Shown here: one piece after another, positions 1 to 5,580 of the stretch
Position numbering within the stretch: the stretch's first letter is position 1
Layout of the letters: each line of letters starts with the position of its first letter
Assembly (NCBI GenBank): GCA_002407935.1
Contig: DHPU01000045.1
Coordinates: 29,374-39,090, forward strand
Direction: 5' to 3'
Length of the DNA: 9,717 nt
Source: Peptococcaceae bacterium UBA5356
Lineage (GTDB): Bacteria; Bacillota; Peptococcia; DRI-13; DTU073
Position numbers and translations under genes: made by a program
Notes under the pieces: model-generated
What the model saw: the letters and a program-made list of their open reading frames with translations, nothing else
The model's database searches: none
What the model was told of the DNA's origin: nothing

Positions 1-15
1 CACACATATTTATTT

Positions 16-34
16 AATTTCCAGGCAGGAAATT
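16..34 (-). terminator. Hairpin downstream of the CBS-pair membrane protein gene, possible weak terminator
   Basis: A perfect 7-bp inverted repeat (AATTTCC / GGAAATT) with a 5-base loop begins 24 bases after the stop codon of the last gene. On the minus strand it is followed by AAATAAATAT rather than a run of T, and the stem has only two G-C pairs. It is therefore not a canonical rho-independent terminator. Its position at the end of the gene suggests a 3'-end structure that could help termination or protect the transcript. The call rests on symmetry and position only. Confidence 0.3.
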
Positions 35-57
35 TGTTGTCAGCACTAAAGCGAATT

Positions 58-1428
58 TTACTTAGCTATCGCTTCCGGCTTCGTCTCTATATCCACTTCT
101 ACTTCTACATTCACACCCATATTCGCAGTTGCTTCCGGGCTCTCTCCCGGCTCTTCTGTCTTCTCTAATTTTTTAAGACGGAGCTTCTCAATACGATGTC
201 CTTCCATTTCCCATACAATGAATTCTAGTTCTGCTATTTCTACCTTATCCCCTTCTACGGGCACACGGTCTAAAACAGCAAAAACCAATCCCCCAACCGT
301 ATCCGTCTCTTCATATTGCAGATTAAAATTCAATAGCTCATTAATCTCTTCGATTCTCATACTAGCATTAATTTCGATAATATCTTGGTCAATGTACTGT
401 AGCAATGGTTCTTCACTATCATGCTCGTCCTGGATATCCCCCATAATTTCTTCAATTAAATCCTCCAATGTTACCAGTCCGGCAGTACTACCATACTCAT
501 CTAAAATAATCGCCATGTGAATTTTTTCCTTTTTCATACTGATAAAAAGCTCGGAAATCTTTTTGGTTTCCGGTACAAAAATAGTCTGTCGTACATGCTT
601 TTCCGGGAAAAAATCCCGTCTTTCCTCGGGTAAAAGAAAAATCAAATCTTTGATATGAACAACTCCCAAAACATTATCCACCGTACTATCGTAAACAGGA
701 ATTCTGGAAAACTGTTCCTCCTTAATTACCTTCATTAAATCCTCATAGGTTGTCTGCTTTTCTACCGCCGTAATATCCGGACGAGGCGTCATTACATCCT
801 TTACCACCATATCAGTAAATTCAAAAACACCATGCAACATGGTCTTTTCCACCTGATTAATCGTTCCATCTTCCTGCCCGGAAGCTACTAAATCAAAAAT
901 CTCTGCTTCTGTTAAGCCATTTCCCAGCCGTTCCGGTTTTTCCAATCCTACTACCTTACTAAAAAACTGTTCCAACAGCTCAAAAAGCTTCATAAAAGGG
1001 AAAAATAAATACTTAAAGAAAAGGATGCCTCTACTAAAAAAAAGACTGATTTCCATAGAATACCTTTTCCCTAAAACCTCAGGTAAACTCTTTCCGATAA
1101 GCATAAAAACTAGCATTAAAGCTACTGTAAAGGAGATTAATCCCCACCCTTCACCTTCGCTCCCATCTAATCTTAAGATCAATTCTGTGCCTAATACAAT
1201 AGAAATAATACCGGCAACCAGTCTGCCAAACAATAACGTATTAAAAGCTTGATCGGGCGTCTCTATTATTTTATTTACTAAGTCCACTCGCGGATCTGTT
1301 TCAGTCTCCGTTTGCTGCAGGCGTACTTTGTTCAGTGACTTTAAAGCATACTCCCAATTCGCAAAAAGGCCCGCTAACAAAAGAAAAAATACGGACAAAA
1401 TTAACTGATGACTACAATCAGGATCCAA
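58..1428 (-). CDS. CNNM/CBS-pair membrane protein (CorC/HlyC "hemolysin" family) with a degenerate ion site
   Basis: This 456-residue protein has the usual CNNM-CBS-CorC layout. Hydrophobic helices lie at about 8-25, 62-86, 97-118 and 130-150 (DUF21/CNNM). The linker contains GLTEAEIFDLV, a CBS pair covers about 210-330 (DVMTPRPDI, SRIPVYD, ILDEYGSTAGLVTLEDL), and a CorC/HlyC C-terminal domain covers about 345-420. A charged low-complexity tail follows (421-456). The family is linked to Mg2+ (sometimes Na+/Mg2+) efflux and adenine-nucleotide sensing by the CBS pair. Oddly, the conserved TM3 motif GE(I/L)xPK reads GKSLPE here, and the TM1 serines and TM2 asparagine expected at the Mg2+ site are Ala, Ala and Gly. 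Transport should therefore not be assumed. The start is TTG, with AGAGGAG 11 bases upstream, and no better in-frame start is visible. A separate promoter precedes the gene. The family call is firm, the function is not. Confidence 0.9.
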   Translation of the reverse strand: MDPDCSHQLILSVFFLLLAGLFANWEYALKSLNKVRLQQTETETDPRVDLVNKIIETPDQAFNTLLFGRLVAGIISIVLGTELILRLDGSEGEGWGLISFTVALMLVFMLIGKSLPEVLGKRYSMEISLFFSRGILFFKYLFFPFMKLFELLEQFFSKVVGLEKPERLGNGLTEAEIFDLVASGQEDGTINQVEKTMLHGVFEFTDMVVKDVMTPRPDITAVEKQTTYEDLMKVIKEEQFSRIPVYDSTVDNVLGVVHIKDLIFLLPEERRDFFPEKHVRQTIFVPETKKISELFISMKKEKIHMAIILDEYGSTAGLVTLEDLIEEIMGDIQDEHDSEEPLLQYIDQDIIEINASMRIEEINELLNFNLQYEETDTVGGLVFAVLDRVPVEGDKVEIAELEFIVWEMEGHRIEKLRLKKLEKTEEPGESPEATANMGVNVEVEVDIETKPEAIAK

Positions 1429-1476
1429 CTCAAAACCAACTCCTCTTTCTTAAAAAATAACCTACTTCCCTTTATT

Positions 1477-1505
1477 ATTATACTAGATAGACAGAAAAGA
1501 TTAAA
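1477..1505 (-). promoter_or_regulatory. Probable promoter of the CNNM/CBS membrane protein gene
   Basis: In the 108-base gap after tsaD, the minus strand shows a perfect TATAAT (1482-1477). A weak -35-like TTTAAT (3 of 6 matches to TTGACA) lies 17 bases further upstream at 1505-1500. Transcription would start near 1470, giving a leader of about 40 bases that carries the AGAGGAG ribosome site. No terminator hairpin is visible between tsaD and this promoter, so the gene may also receive read-through from the t6A cluster. Confidence 0.5.
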
Positions 1506-1536
1506 CATTGAATTTTTTTGCAGAAAACACTCCGCC

Positions 1537-2571
1537 TTAACGAAGCCTCAACTGCGGAACAGCATTCAAATCCCAACCGGAACGTTCCCCCTTTAAATAC
1601 CGATAATGAGCAGCACAAGCAATCATCGCCGCATTATCAGTACAATACTCCGAAGGTGGATATGCCAAATTTAACTTTTCCTCCTGGCACCGTTGTTGCA
1701 TCTGCTCCCGTAATAAACTATTAGCCGAAACCCCGCCCGCCATAAGAACAGTCTTCAACTTTTTCTCTTGCGCCGCCCGAACCGTTTTTTCCACCAAAAC
1801 CTCCACCACACTAGCCTGAAAGCTGGCTGCTAAATCCGCTTTGTTTACTTCCTCCCCTTTTTGTGCCGCTTTATTTAAATAATTAAGCACCGCTGTCTTT
1901 ACACCACTAAAACTAAAATTATAATTATTACCCCCCAGCCAAGCCCGTGGCAGCTGTACAGCCGTTCCATTACCTTCCCGCGCCAGAGCATCCAGCAGCG
2001 GCCCGCCGGGATAACCCAAACCCATAGCCCGAGCAACTTTATCAAAAGCTTCCCCGGCTGCATCATCTTGTGTTTCTCCAAGAAAGCGATACTCCCCATG
2101 ACCTCTCATTTCTACCAGAGCCGTATGCCCACCGGACACAATCAAACAAACTAAAGGAAACTCCCTTTCCTCCTGAGCCAACCAATTAGCGTAGATATGG
2201 CCCTCCACATGGTTAACCCCCACCAAAGGTAAATTAACACTATACGCCAACGCTTTAGCCGTACTGACTCCTACTAATAAAGCCCCCACCAACCCCGGCC
2301 CATAAGTTACCGCAAGCGCCGTTAACTGAGCAAAGGTGAGTCCAGCCTCTTTTAAAGCTAAATCAATTAAGCGGTTAACCTGCTCCAGATGTTGCCGAGA
2401 AGCAATTTCCGGCACAACCCCGCCAAACTGCTGATGGATTTTAATTTGTGAAGACACTAAATTAACCAATAGTTCCTTCCCATCTGCCAATATCGCCACG
2501 GCCGTTTCGTCACAACTAGTTTCTATAGCCATAATAATCTCTTTACTTTTATTCGCCATTTTCTCGACCAT
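1537..2571 (-). CDS. tsaD: tRNA N6-adenosine threonylcarbamoyltransferase TsaD (Kae1/Gcp/YgjD family)
   Basis: TsaD transfers the threonylcarbamoyl group from TC-AMP to A37 of ANN-decoding tRNAs, working with TsaB and TsaE in the cytoplasm. The 344-residue protein has the full family signature: AIETSCDET near the N-terminus (15-23), the metal-binding H121-V-E-G-H125, the SGGHT loop (146-150), the GGVSAN nucleotide segment (279-284) and the third metal ligand D312 in TDNAAMIA. Its length is normal. The first ATG (2571) has AAGGAG 13 bases upstream. A second in-frame ATG at 2559 has AAGGA 11 bases upstream and would give 340 residues, and I cannot separate the two. The start overlaps the end of rimI by 11 or 23 bases, consistent with coupled translation. 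Confidence 0.97.
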   Translation of the reverse strand: MVEKMANKSKEIIMAIETSCDETAVAILADGKELLVNLVSSQIKIHQQFGGVVPEIASRQHLEQVNRLIDLALKEAGLTFAQLTALAVTYGPGLVGALLVGVSTAKALAYSVNLPLVGVNHVEGHIYANWLAQEEREFPLVCLIVSGGHTALVEMRGHGEYRFLGETQDDAAGEAFDKVARAMGLGYPGGPLLDALAREGNGTAVQLPRAWLGGNNYNFSFSGVKTAVLNYLNKAAQKGEEVNKADLAASFQASVVEVLVEKTVRAAQEKKLKTVLMAGGVSANSLLREQMQQRCQEEKLNLAYPPSEYCTDNAAMIACAAHYRYLKGERSGWDLNAVPQLRLR

Positions 2572-3031
2572 CCTTACCCATAAGCTCCTTCCACATAATC
2601 AGCGCATCCTCATTTGTATCTATATAATAATCTGGACGAATTCCTGCCGTTTTAAAGCCCATTTTAGTATAAAGCTGCAACGCCGTATTATTAGAGGGTC
2701 TAACCTCCAAGGTCATCCGGACAGCCCCTTTTTGCACAGCTAAGGCCACCATGCCCCGCATTAGAAATTCGCCTAATTTTCTCCCCCGATATGCTGGGGC
2801 AATGGCAATATTCGTAATATGCACTTCATCAATAATAATCCACATTCCGCCATAGCCCAAGACCTGCTCCGGATTTTTCTCTGTCGTAACTATCAAATAA
2901 TGAGCAAAATCATTATCAGCCAGTTCACAATTAAAAGCATAAGACGACCATGGGGTAGGGAAGGACTGCTTTTCAATTTCCACAATCTGAGCAATATCTT
3001 CCTCTCTCATCGGTCTTAAAACATAATTCAT
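2549..3031 (-). CDS. rimI: Ribosomal-protein-alanine / protein N-terminal acetyltransferase RimI (GNAT family)
   Basis: This 160-residue single-domain GNAT enzyme should acetylate protein N-termini using acetyl-CoA. The classical substrate of RimI is the N-terminal alanine of ribosomal protein S18, but many RimI proteins act more broadly. Family marks are MREEDIAQIVEIEKQSFPTPWS at the N-terminus, ITNIAIAPAYRGRKLGEFLM as the acetyl-CoA pyrophosphate loop, and EVRPSNNTALQLYTKMGF with RPDYY in the C-terminal half. In the R-x-x-G-x-G/A loop the first glycine position is lysine (RGRKLG). The ATG at 3031 shares its A with the tsaB stop (TGATG) and has GAGGTG 8 bases upstream. A TTG one codon earlier (3034) has only 5 bases of spacing, so the ATG is preferred. 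The position between tsaB and tsaD is the common arrangement in Bacillota. Confidence 0.93.
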   Translation of the reverse strand: MNYVLRPMREEDIAQIVEIEKQSFPTPWSSYAFNCELADNDFAHYLIVTTEKNPEQVLGYGGMWIIIDEVHITNIAIAPAYRGRKLGEFLMRGMVALAVQKGAVRMTLEVRPSNNTALQLYTKMGFKTAGIRPDYYIDTNEDALIMWKELMGKDGRENGE

Positions 3032-3810
3032 CAACTATGCACCTCATCATGTACTCCCTGATCTGCTTCGTGGGCGGCATGCCGCCTATGCTGTAATTCC
3101 GCAGGTACTTGCTGAACCTTATCCAGCTTACGCTGAGCTTCAGAAGAACGTATATACAGCGGCTTCAGCGCAAATAAATCATCCTGTTCTCCCCGGACAA
3201 GTCTTTCCCTGCCTAACCAAGCTACACTTGCTCCCCTCGCCGTTAAAAAGGGGGCCGGTGGATAAACCACGCTTTCCCCTAAGGCCTTTTGCCAAAGGTC
3301 AGCATAATAAGTTGCTCCATCACCGGAAAGCAGTACCGGCTCACGGTATTCCTCCAGTTTTTCCGCCCAAAGCTGTGGACTCACGGCTTGATACGGCTCC
3401 AACAACTCATACTTATGCTGCCGGTCAAACCGGAAAAGAGCCGTATAAACCTCATTCCTCCGGGCATTCAGCATGGGCGAAACCAATCCCACACGCCCCA
3501 TCTGCAGATAAGCCAGTGCTAACAAGGTAGGAACACTAACTAAAGGGATCGCTAATCCCTGTGCTAATCCTTTCGCCGTTGCCATACCGATACGCAAGCC
3601 CGTAAAAGAGCCCGGTCCGCCGGCTACCGCAATGCCCCCTAAATCGGTACGAGAAATCTTGGTCTGCTGCAAAAGATCATCGATTAAAGGAAGTAATTGT
3701 TCAGAATGAGTTAAACCAATATTTAAAGTTATCTCTCCTGAAAGCTTCTGCTCAGATACTAAGGCAACCGAGGCTATCGGCGTAGAACTTTCAATTCCCA
3801 GTACTATCAT
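3031..3810 (-). CDS. tsaB: tRNA threonylcarbamoyladenosine biosynthesis protein TsaB (YeaZ), with His-rich C-terminal tail
   Basis: TsaB is the inactive paralogue of TsaD. It dimerises with TsaD and supports t6A37 formation on tRNA. The N-terminal ASKHA half is clear: MIVLGIESSTPIASVAL, the helix THSEQLLPLID (34-44) and AVAGGPGSFTGLRIG (61-75). The C-terminal half ends in the usual KPLYIRSSEAQRKL (216-229). The protein is 259 residues, about 30 longer than the roughly 220-235 I expect for the family. The surplus is a hydrophilic tail (about 230-259) with five histidines in 18 residues (H241, H244, H247, H254, H258). The ATG has AAAGGAG 10 bases upstream and lies 20 bases inside the end of tsaE. 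DNA of the tail holds a perfect palindrome (3073-3086) and the rimI ribosome site. Apart from the tail this is a standard member. Confidence 0.96.
   Translation of the reverse strand: MIVLGIESSTPIASVALVSEQKLSGEITLNIGLTHSEQLLPLIDDLLQQTKISRTDLGGIAVAGGPGSFTGLRIGMATAKGLAQGLAIPLVSVPTLLALAYLQMGRVGLVSPMLNARRNEVYTALFRFDRQHKYELLEPYQAVSPQLWAEKLEEYREPVLLSGDGATYYADLWQKALGESVVYPPAPFLTARGASVAWLGRERLVRGEQDDLFALKPLYIRSSEAQRKLDKVQQVPAELQHRRHAAHEADQGVHDEVHS
3040..3045 (-). promoter_or_regulatory. Ribosome binding site of rimI inside the end of tsaB
   Basis: GAGGTG on the minus strand ends 8 bases before the ATG at 3031, within the last codons of tsaB. It decides the rimI start in favour of ATG over the TTG at 3034. 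With the one-base stop/start overlap it points to translational coupling between tsaB and rimI. Confidence 0.6.
3073..3086. repeat. Perfect 14-bp GC-rich palindrome inside the tsaB tail
   Basis: GGCGGCATGCCGCC reads the same on both strands. It can be a DNA dyad, or on RNA a stem of five G/C pairs with a CATG loop. It lies in the codons of the TsaB-specific tail, centred about 49 bases upstream of the rimI start. Flanking bases extend the symmetry only imperfectly. Its function is unknown. Confidence 0.7.
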
Positions 3811-4282
3811 CTTGGGTCAACTCCTTTAGTAAAGCTTGGAACGACTCCCCATGGGGATGAAAGGTAATTAAACGCCCTTCTCCCTGCTCCTGCCGATGCA
3901 AGTGCGTCATCTTCACCTGTAAATATACAGAGGGCAAATAGGGCTGAATTAAATCACTCCATTCAATTGCCGTCACCCAGGGCTCTGCAAAATACTCTTC
4001 ATAACCCAGCTCTTCAAAGGCTTGGGGAAAAGGCAAGCGGTAAACATCAAAATGAGCTAAAGAGAGCCTGCCTTCATAAAGATGAAGGAGAGTAAAAGTA
4101 GGACTGGTTACCGGTTCCTCGGCCCCAAGTCCCTCTGCTAGCCCCTTCACAAAATGAGTTTTTCCAGCTCCTAATTCCCCTTCCAGCGCGATCACTTCAC
4201 CGCCCTGCAAACGTTTTCCGAGCCTTTTAGCCAAAGCAAAAGTCTCTTCGGGAGAAAAAGATTCATAACTATATCCACACAA
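3791..4282 (-). CDS. tsaE: tRNA threonylcarbamoyladenosine biosynthesis ATPase TsaE (YjeE)
   Basis: TsaE is the P-loop ATPase that powers or resets the TsaD-TsaB complex between rounds of t6A synthesis. The 163-residue protein shows SPEETFALAKRL (10-21), the Walker A segment GELGAGKT (35-42), the switch-like TSPTFTLL (59-66), the conserved HFDVYRL (77-83, with D79) and the E-W pair at 107-108 (AIEWSD). It then continues into a less conserved C-terminus. The length is normal. An in-frame TGA lies 9 bases before the TTG at 4282, no ATG is available before the conserved part, and the usual distance to the P-loop supports TTG. The Shine-Dalgarno (AGGAAG) is 12 bases away, so initiation may be modest. 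The gene overlaps tsaB by 20 bases and begins the t6A cluster. Confidence 0.95.
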   Translation of the reverse strand: MCGYSYESFSPEETFALAKRLGKRLQGGEVIALEGELGAGKTHFVKGLAEGLGAEEPVTSPTFTLLHLYEGRLSLAHFDVYRLPFPQAFEELGYEEYFAEPWVTAIEWSDLIQPYLPSVYLQVKMTHLHRQEQGEGRLITFHPHGESFQALLKELTQDDSTGN

Positions 4283-4324
4283 GTGTAATTTTCACTTCCT
4301 ATCTTCTAAATTATTCCTATCTGT

Positions 4325-4333
4325 ATTTTAACA
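4325..4333 (-). promoter_or_regulatory. Possible extended -10 element ahead of tsaE
   Basis: TGTTAAAAT on the minus strand fits an extended -10 (TGn plus TAAAAT). It overlaps the stop codon of the amidohydrolase gene, about 43 bases before the tsaE start. No recognisable -35 lies 16-18 bases upstream, so this is a weak candidate. The t6A cluster may instead be transcribed by read-through from tex and the amidohydrolase gene. Confidence 0.22.
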
Positions 4334-5575
4334 CATCTCATACACTATTTTGCCCTCTATATAGACCTTTTCCACACGAGAACGCCAATCCAAAGGATGT
4401 CCCGACATAATCACCAGATCCGCATCCTTCCCTGCTTCTAAACTGCCAATCCGCTTGTCCAGTCGCAGAATTTTAGCGGGATTAATCGTAATCGCCCGCA
4501 AAGCCTCTTCCTCTTTCATCCCATTCTTTACCGCTAAAGCAGCGCAGATTGGTAGATACTGCACCGGTAAAACATTATGGTCTGTCGTCAATGCTACTAA
4601 AACTCCTGCTTCATTAAGCAGCTTCGCTGTCCGCCAGGTCATTTCCGCTAATTCAACCTTACACCTGCTGGAAAGAGTAGGCCCCACCACTACCGGAATC
4701 TGCCGTTTCTGCAACTCCGAAATCACCTTATGCGCCTCTGTGCCATGTTCTAACACCATTTCTATCCCGAATTCATCGGCTATCCGCAAAGCTGTTAAAA
4801 TATCATCAGCCCGGTGCGCATGCACTCGTAGCGGGATTTTTTTCTGGAGCACTAACGCCATATTTTCCATTCCCAAATCCCGTTCAAAAACCTCCTCAGA
4901 AGAACTCGCTTTGGCCTTTTTATTTAAATAATCCTCTGTGTCTACCAAAGCCTGCCGCAACAGTGCCGCTATCCCCATGCGCGTGCAGGGCATCTTTTTT
5001 TGTTCATTAAAAACCCGCTTGGGGTTTTCCCCAAAAGCCGCCTTTAATCCGGCCTGCGCAACCAGCAATTTTTCCGCAAAACTACCGCCCGCTGTTTTCA
5101 TGACCAAATTAGTTCCGCCAATCACGTTAGCGCTGCCCGGTCCCGTCATTACCGTAGTTATCCCGCCACTGACCGCATCACGAAAACCTAAATCAAGAGG
5201 ATTAACCGCATCAAGCGCTCTCAACTCAGGAGTAACCGGCTCCGTGAATTCATTCAGATCATCACCATCATCCTGAAAAATCTCCTCCAAAATCCCCAAA
5301 TGCGTATGGGCATCAATAAAACCAGGTAGCACCGTTTTACCCTCTAAATCAATCACTTCAATTTCTGTTTCCGTATCAATTTCTTTTTCCGATCCCGCTC
5401 CTGTTGCCAGGTCTATTTTAGCCGCTTGAAGTAAAGAGTTTCCTTCCCCCACCGCCTTAATTGTTTTGCCCTCCAAAATAATTGTCCCTTTTTCCCAAAC
5501 CTGACCAGCCATCGTATAAATACGGCCATTACTTAAAATCGTTTTTTTGTCATTTTTACCGCTACTTTTGTCCAC
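4328..5575 (-). CDS. Metal-dependent amidohydrolase (imidazolonepropionase-like, COG1228 type)
   Basis: A 415-residue amidohydrolase-superfamily enzyme that should hydrolyse a C-N bond in a small substrate; the substrate cannot be read from the sequence. A split beta-sandwich domain comes from both ends (about 10-80 and 380-415, the latter with GSLEAGKDADLVIMSGHPLD). The TIM barrel between them carries PGFIDAHTH (metal ligands H90 and H92), VHAHRADD (H252, H254), LEHGTEAHK (H277) and TTDHN (D332). SGGITTVMTGPGSANVIGGTN (137-155) is highly conserved-looking. All expected metal ligands are present, so it should be active. Residues about 56-74 form an acidic low-complexity insert in the N-terminal sandwich. 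The start is GTG at 5575 with AGAGGAG 8 bases upstream. The gene follows tex by 5 bases, so the two are probably co-transcribed, though no functional link is obvious. Confidence 0.88.
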   Translation of the reverse strand: MDKSSGKNDKKTILSNGRIYTMAGQVWEKGTIILEGKTIKAVGEGNSLLQAAKIDLATGAGSEKEIDTETEIEVIDLEGKTVLPGFIDAHTHLGILEEIFQDDGDDLNEFTEPVTPELRALDAVNPLDLGFRDAVSGGITTVMTGPGSANVIGGTNLVMKTAGGSFAEKLLVAQAGLKAAFGENPKRVFNEQKKMPCTRMGIAALLRQALVDTEDYLNKKAKASSSEEVFERDLGMENMALVLQKKIPLRVHAHRADDILTALRIADEFGIEMVLEHGTEAHKVISELQKRQIPVVVGPTLSSRCKVELAEMTWRTAKLLNEAGVLVALTTDHNVLPVQYLPICAALAVKNGMKEEEALRAITINPAKILRLDKRIGSLEAGKDADLVIMSGHPLDWRSRVEKVYIEGKIVYEMC

Positions 5576-5580
5576 GCCTT

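Noticed and set aside
135..150. Inverted repeat CCGGG / CCCGG near the 3' end of the CNNM gene
   Set aside because: Short, inside codons of the low-complexity tail, with no T run after it. It is too far before the stop to act as an ordinary terminator.
218..520. Plus-strand open frame opposite the CBS/CorC part of the membrane protein gene
   Set aside because: A Ser/Ile-rich translation without domain features. The opposite strand carries a clear CBS-CorC protein.
604..618. CGGGA / TCCCG stem with an A5 loop
   Set aside because: Five-base arms within conserved coding sequence between the two CBS repeats, with no context for a regulatory role.
4283..4327. Direct repeat AGATAGGAA (two copies) before tsaE
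   Set aside because: The second copy supplies the ribosome-site purines and the first is nine bases of AT/purine-rich spacer. There is no symmetry or further copy to suggest an operator.
4455..4931. Long open frame on the plus strand (158 codons) opposite the amidohydrolase gene
   Set aside because: It is antisense to a well-conserved enzyme, has no recognisable motif and no clear ribosome site. It is best explained as a shadow of the codon pattern on the other strand.
5019..5034. Inverted repeat TTGGGG / CCCCAA with a 4-base loop
   Set aside because: It lies in a conserved coding stretch of the amidohydrolase gene without a T tract. Six-base arms are expected by chance in several kilobases.
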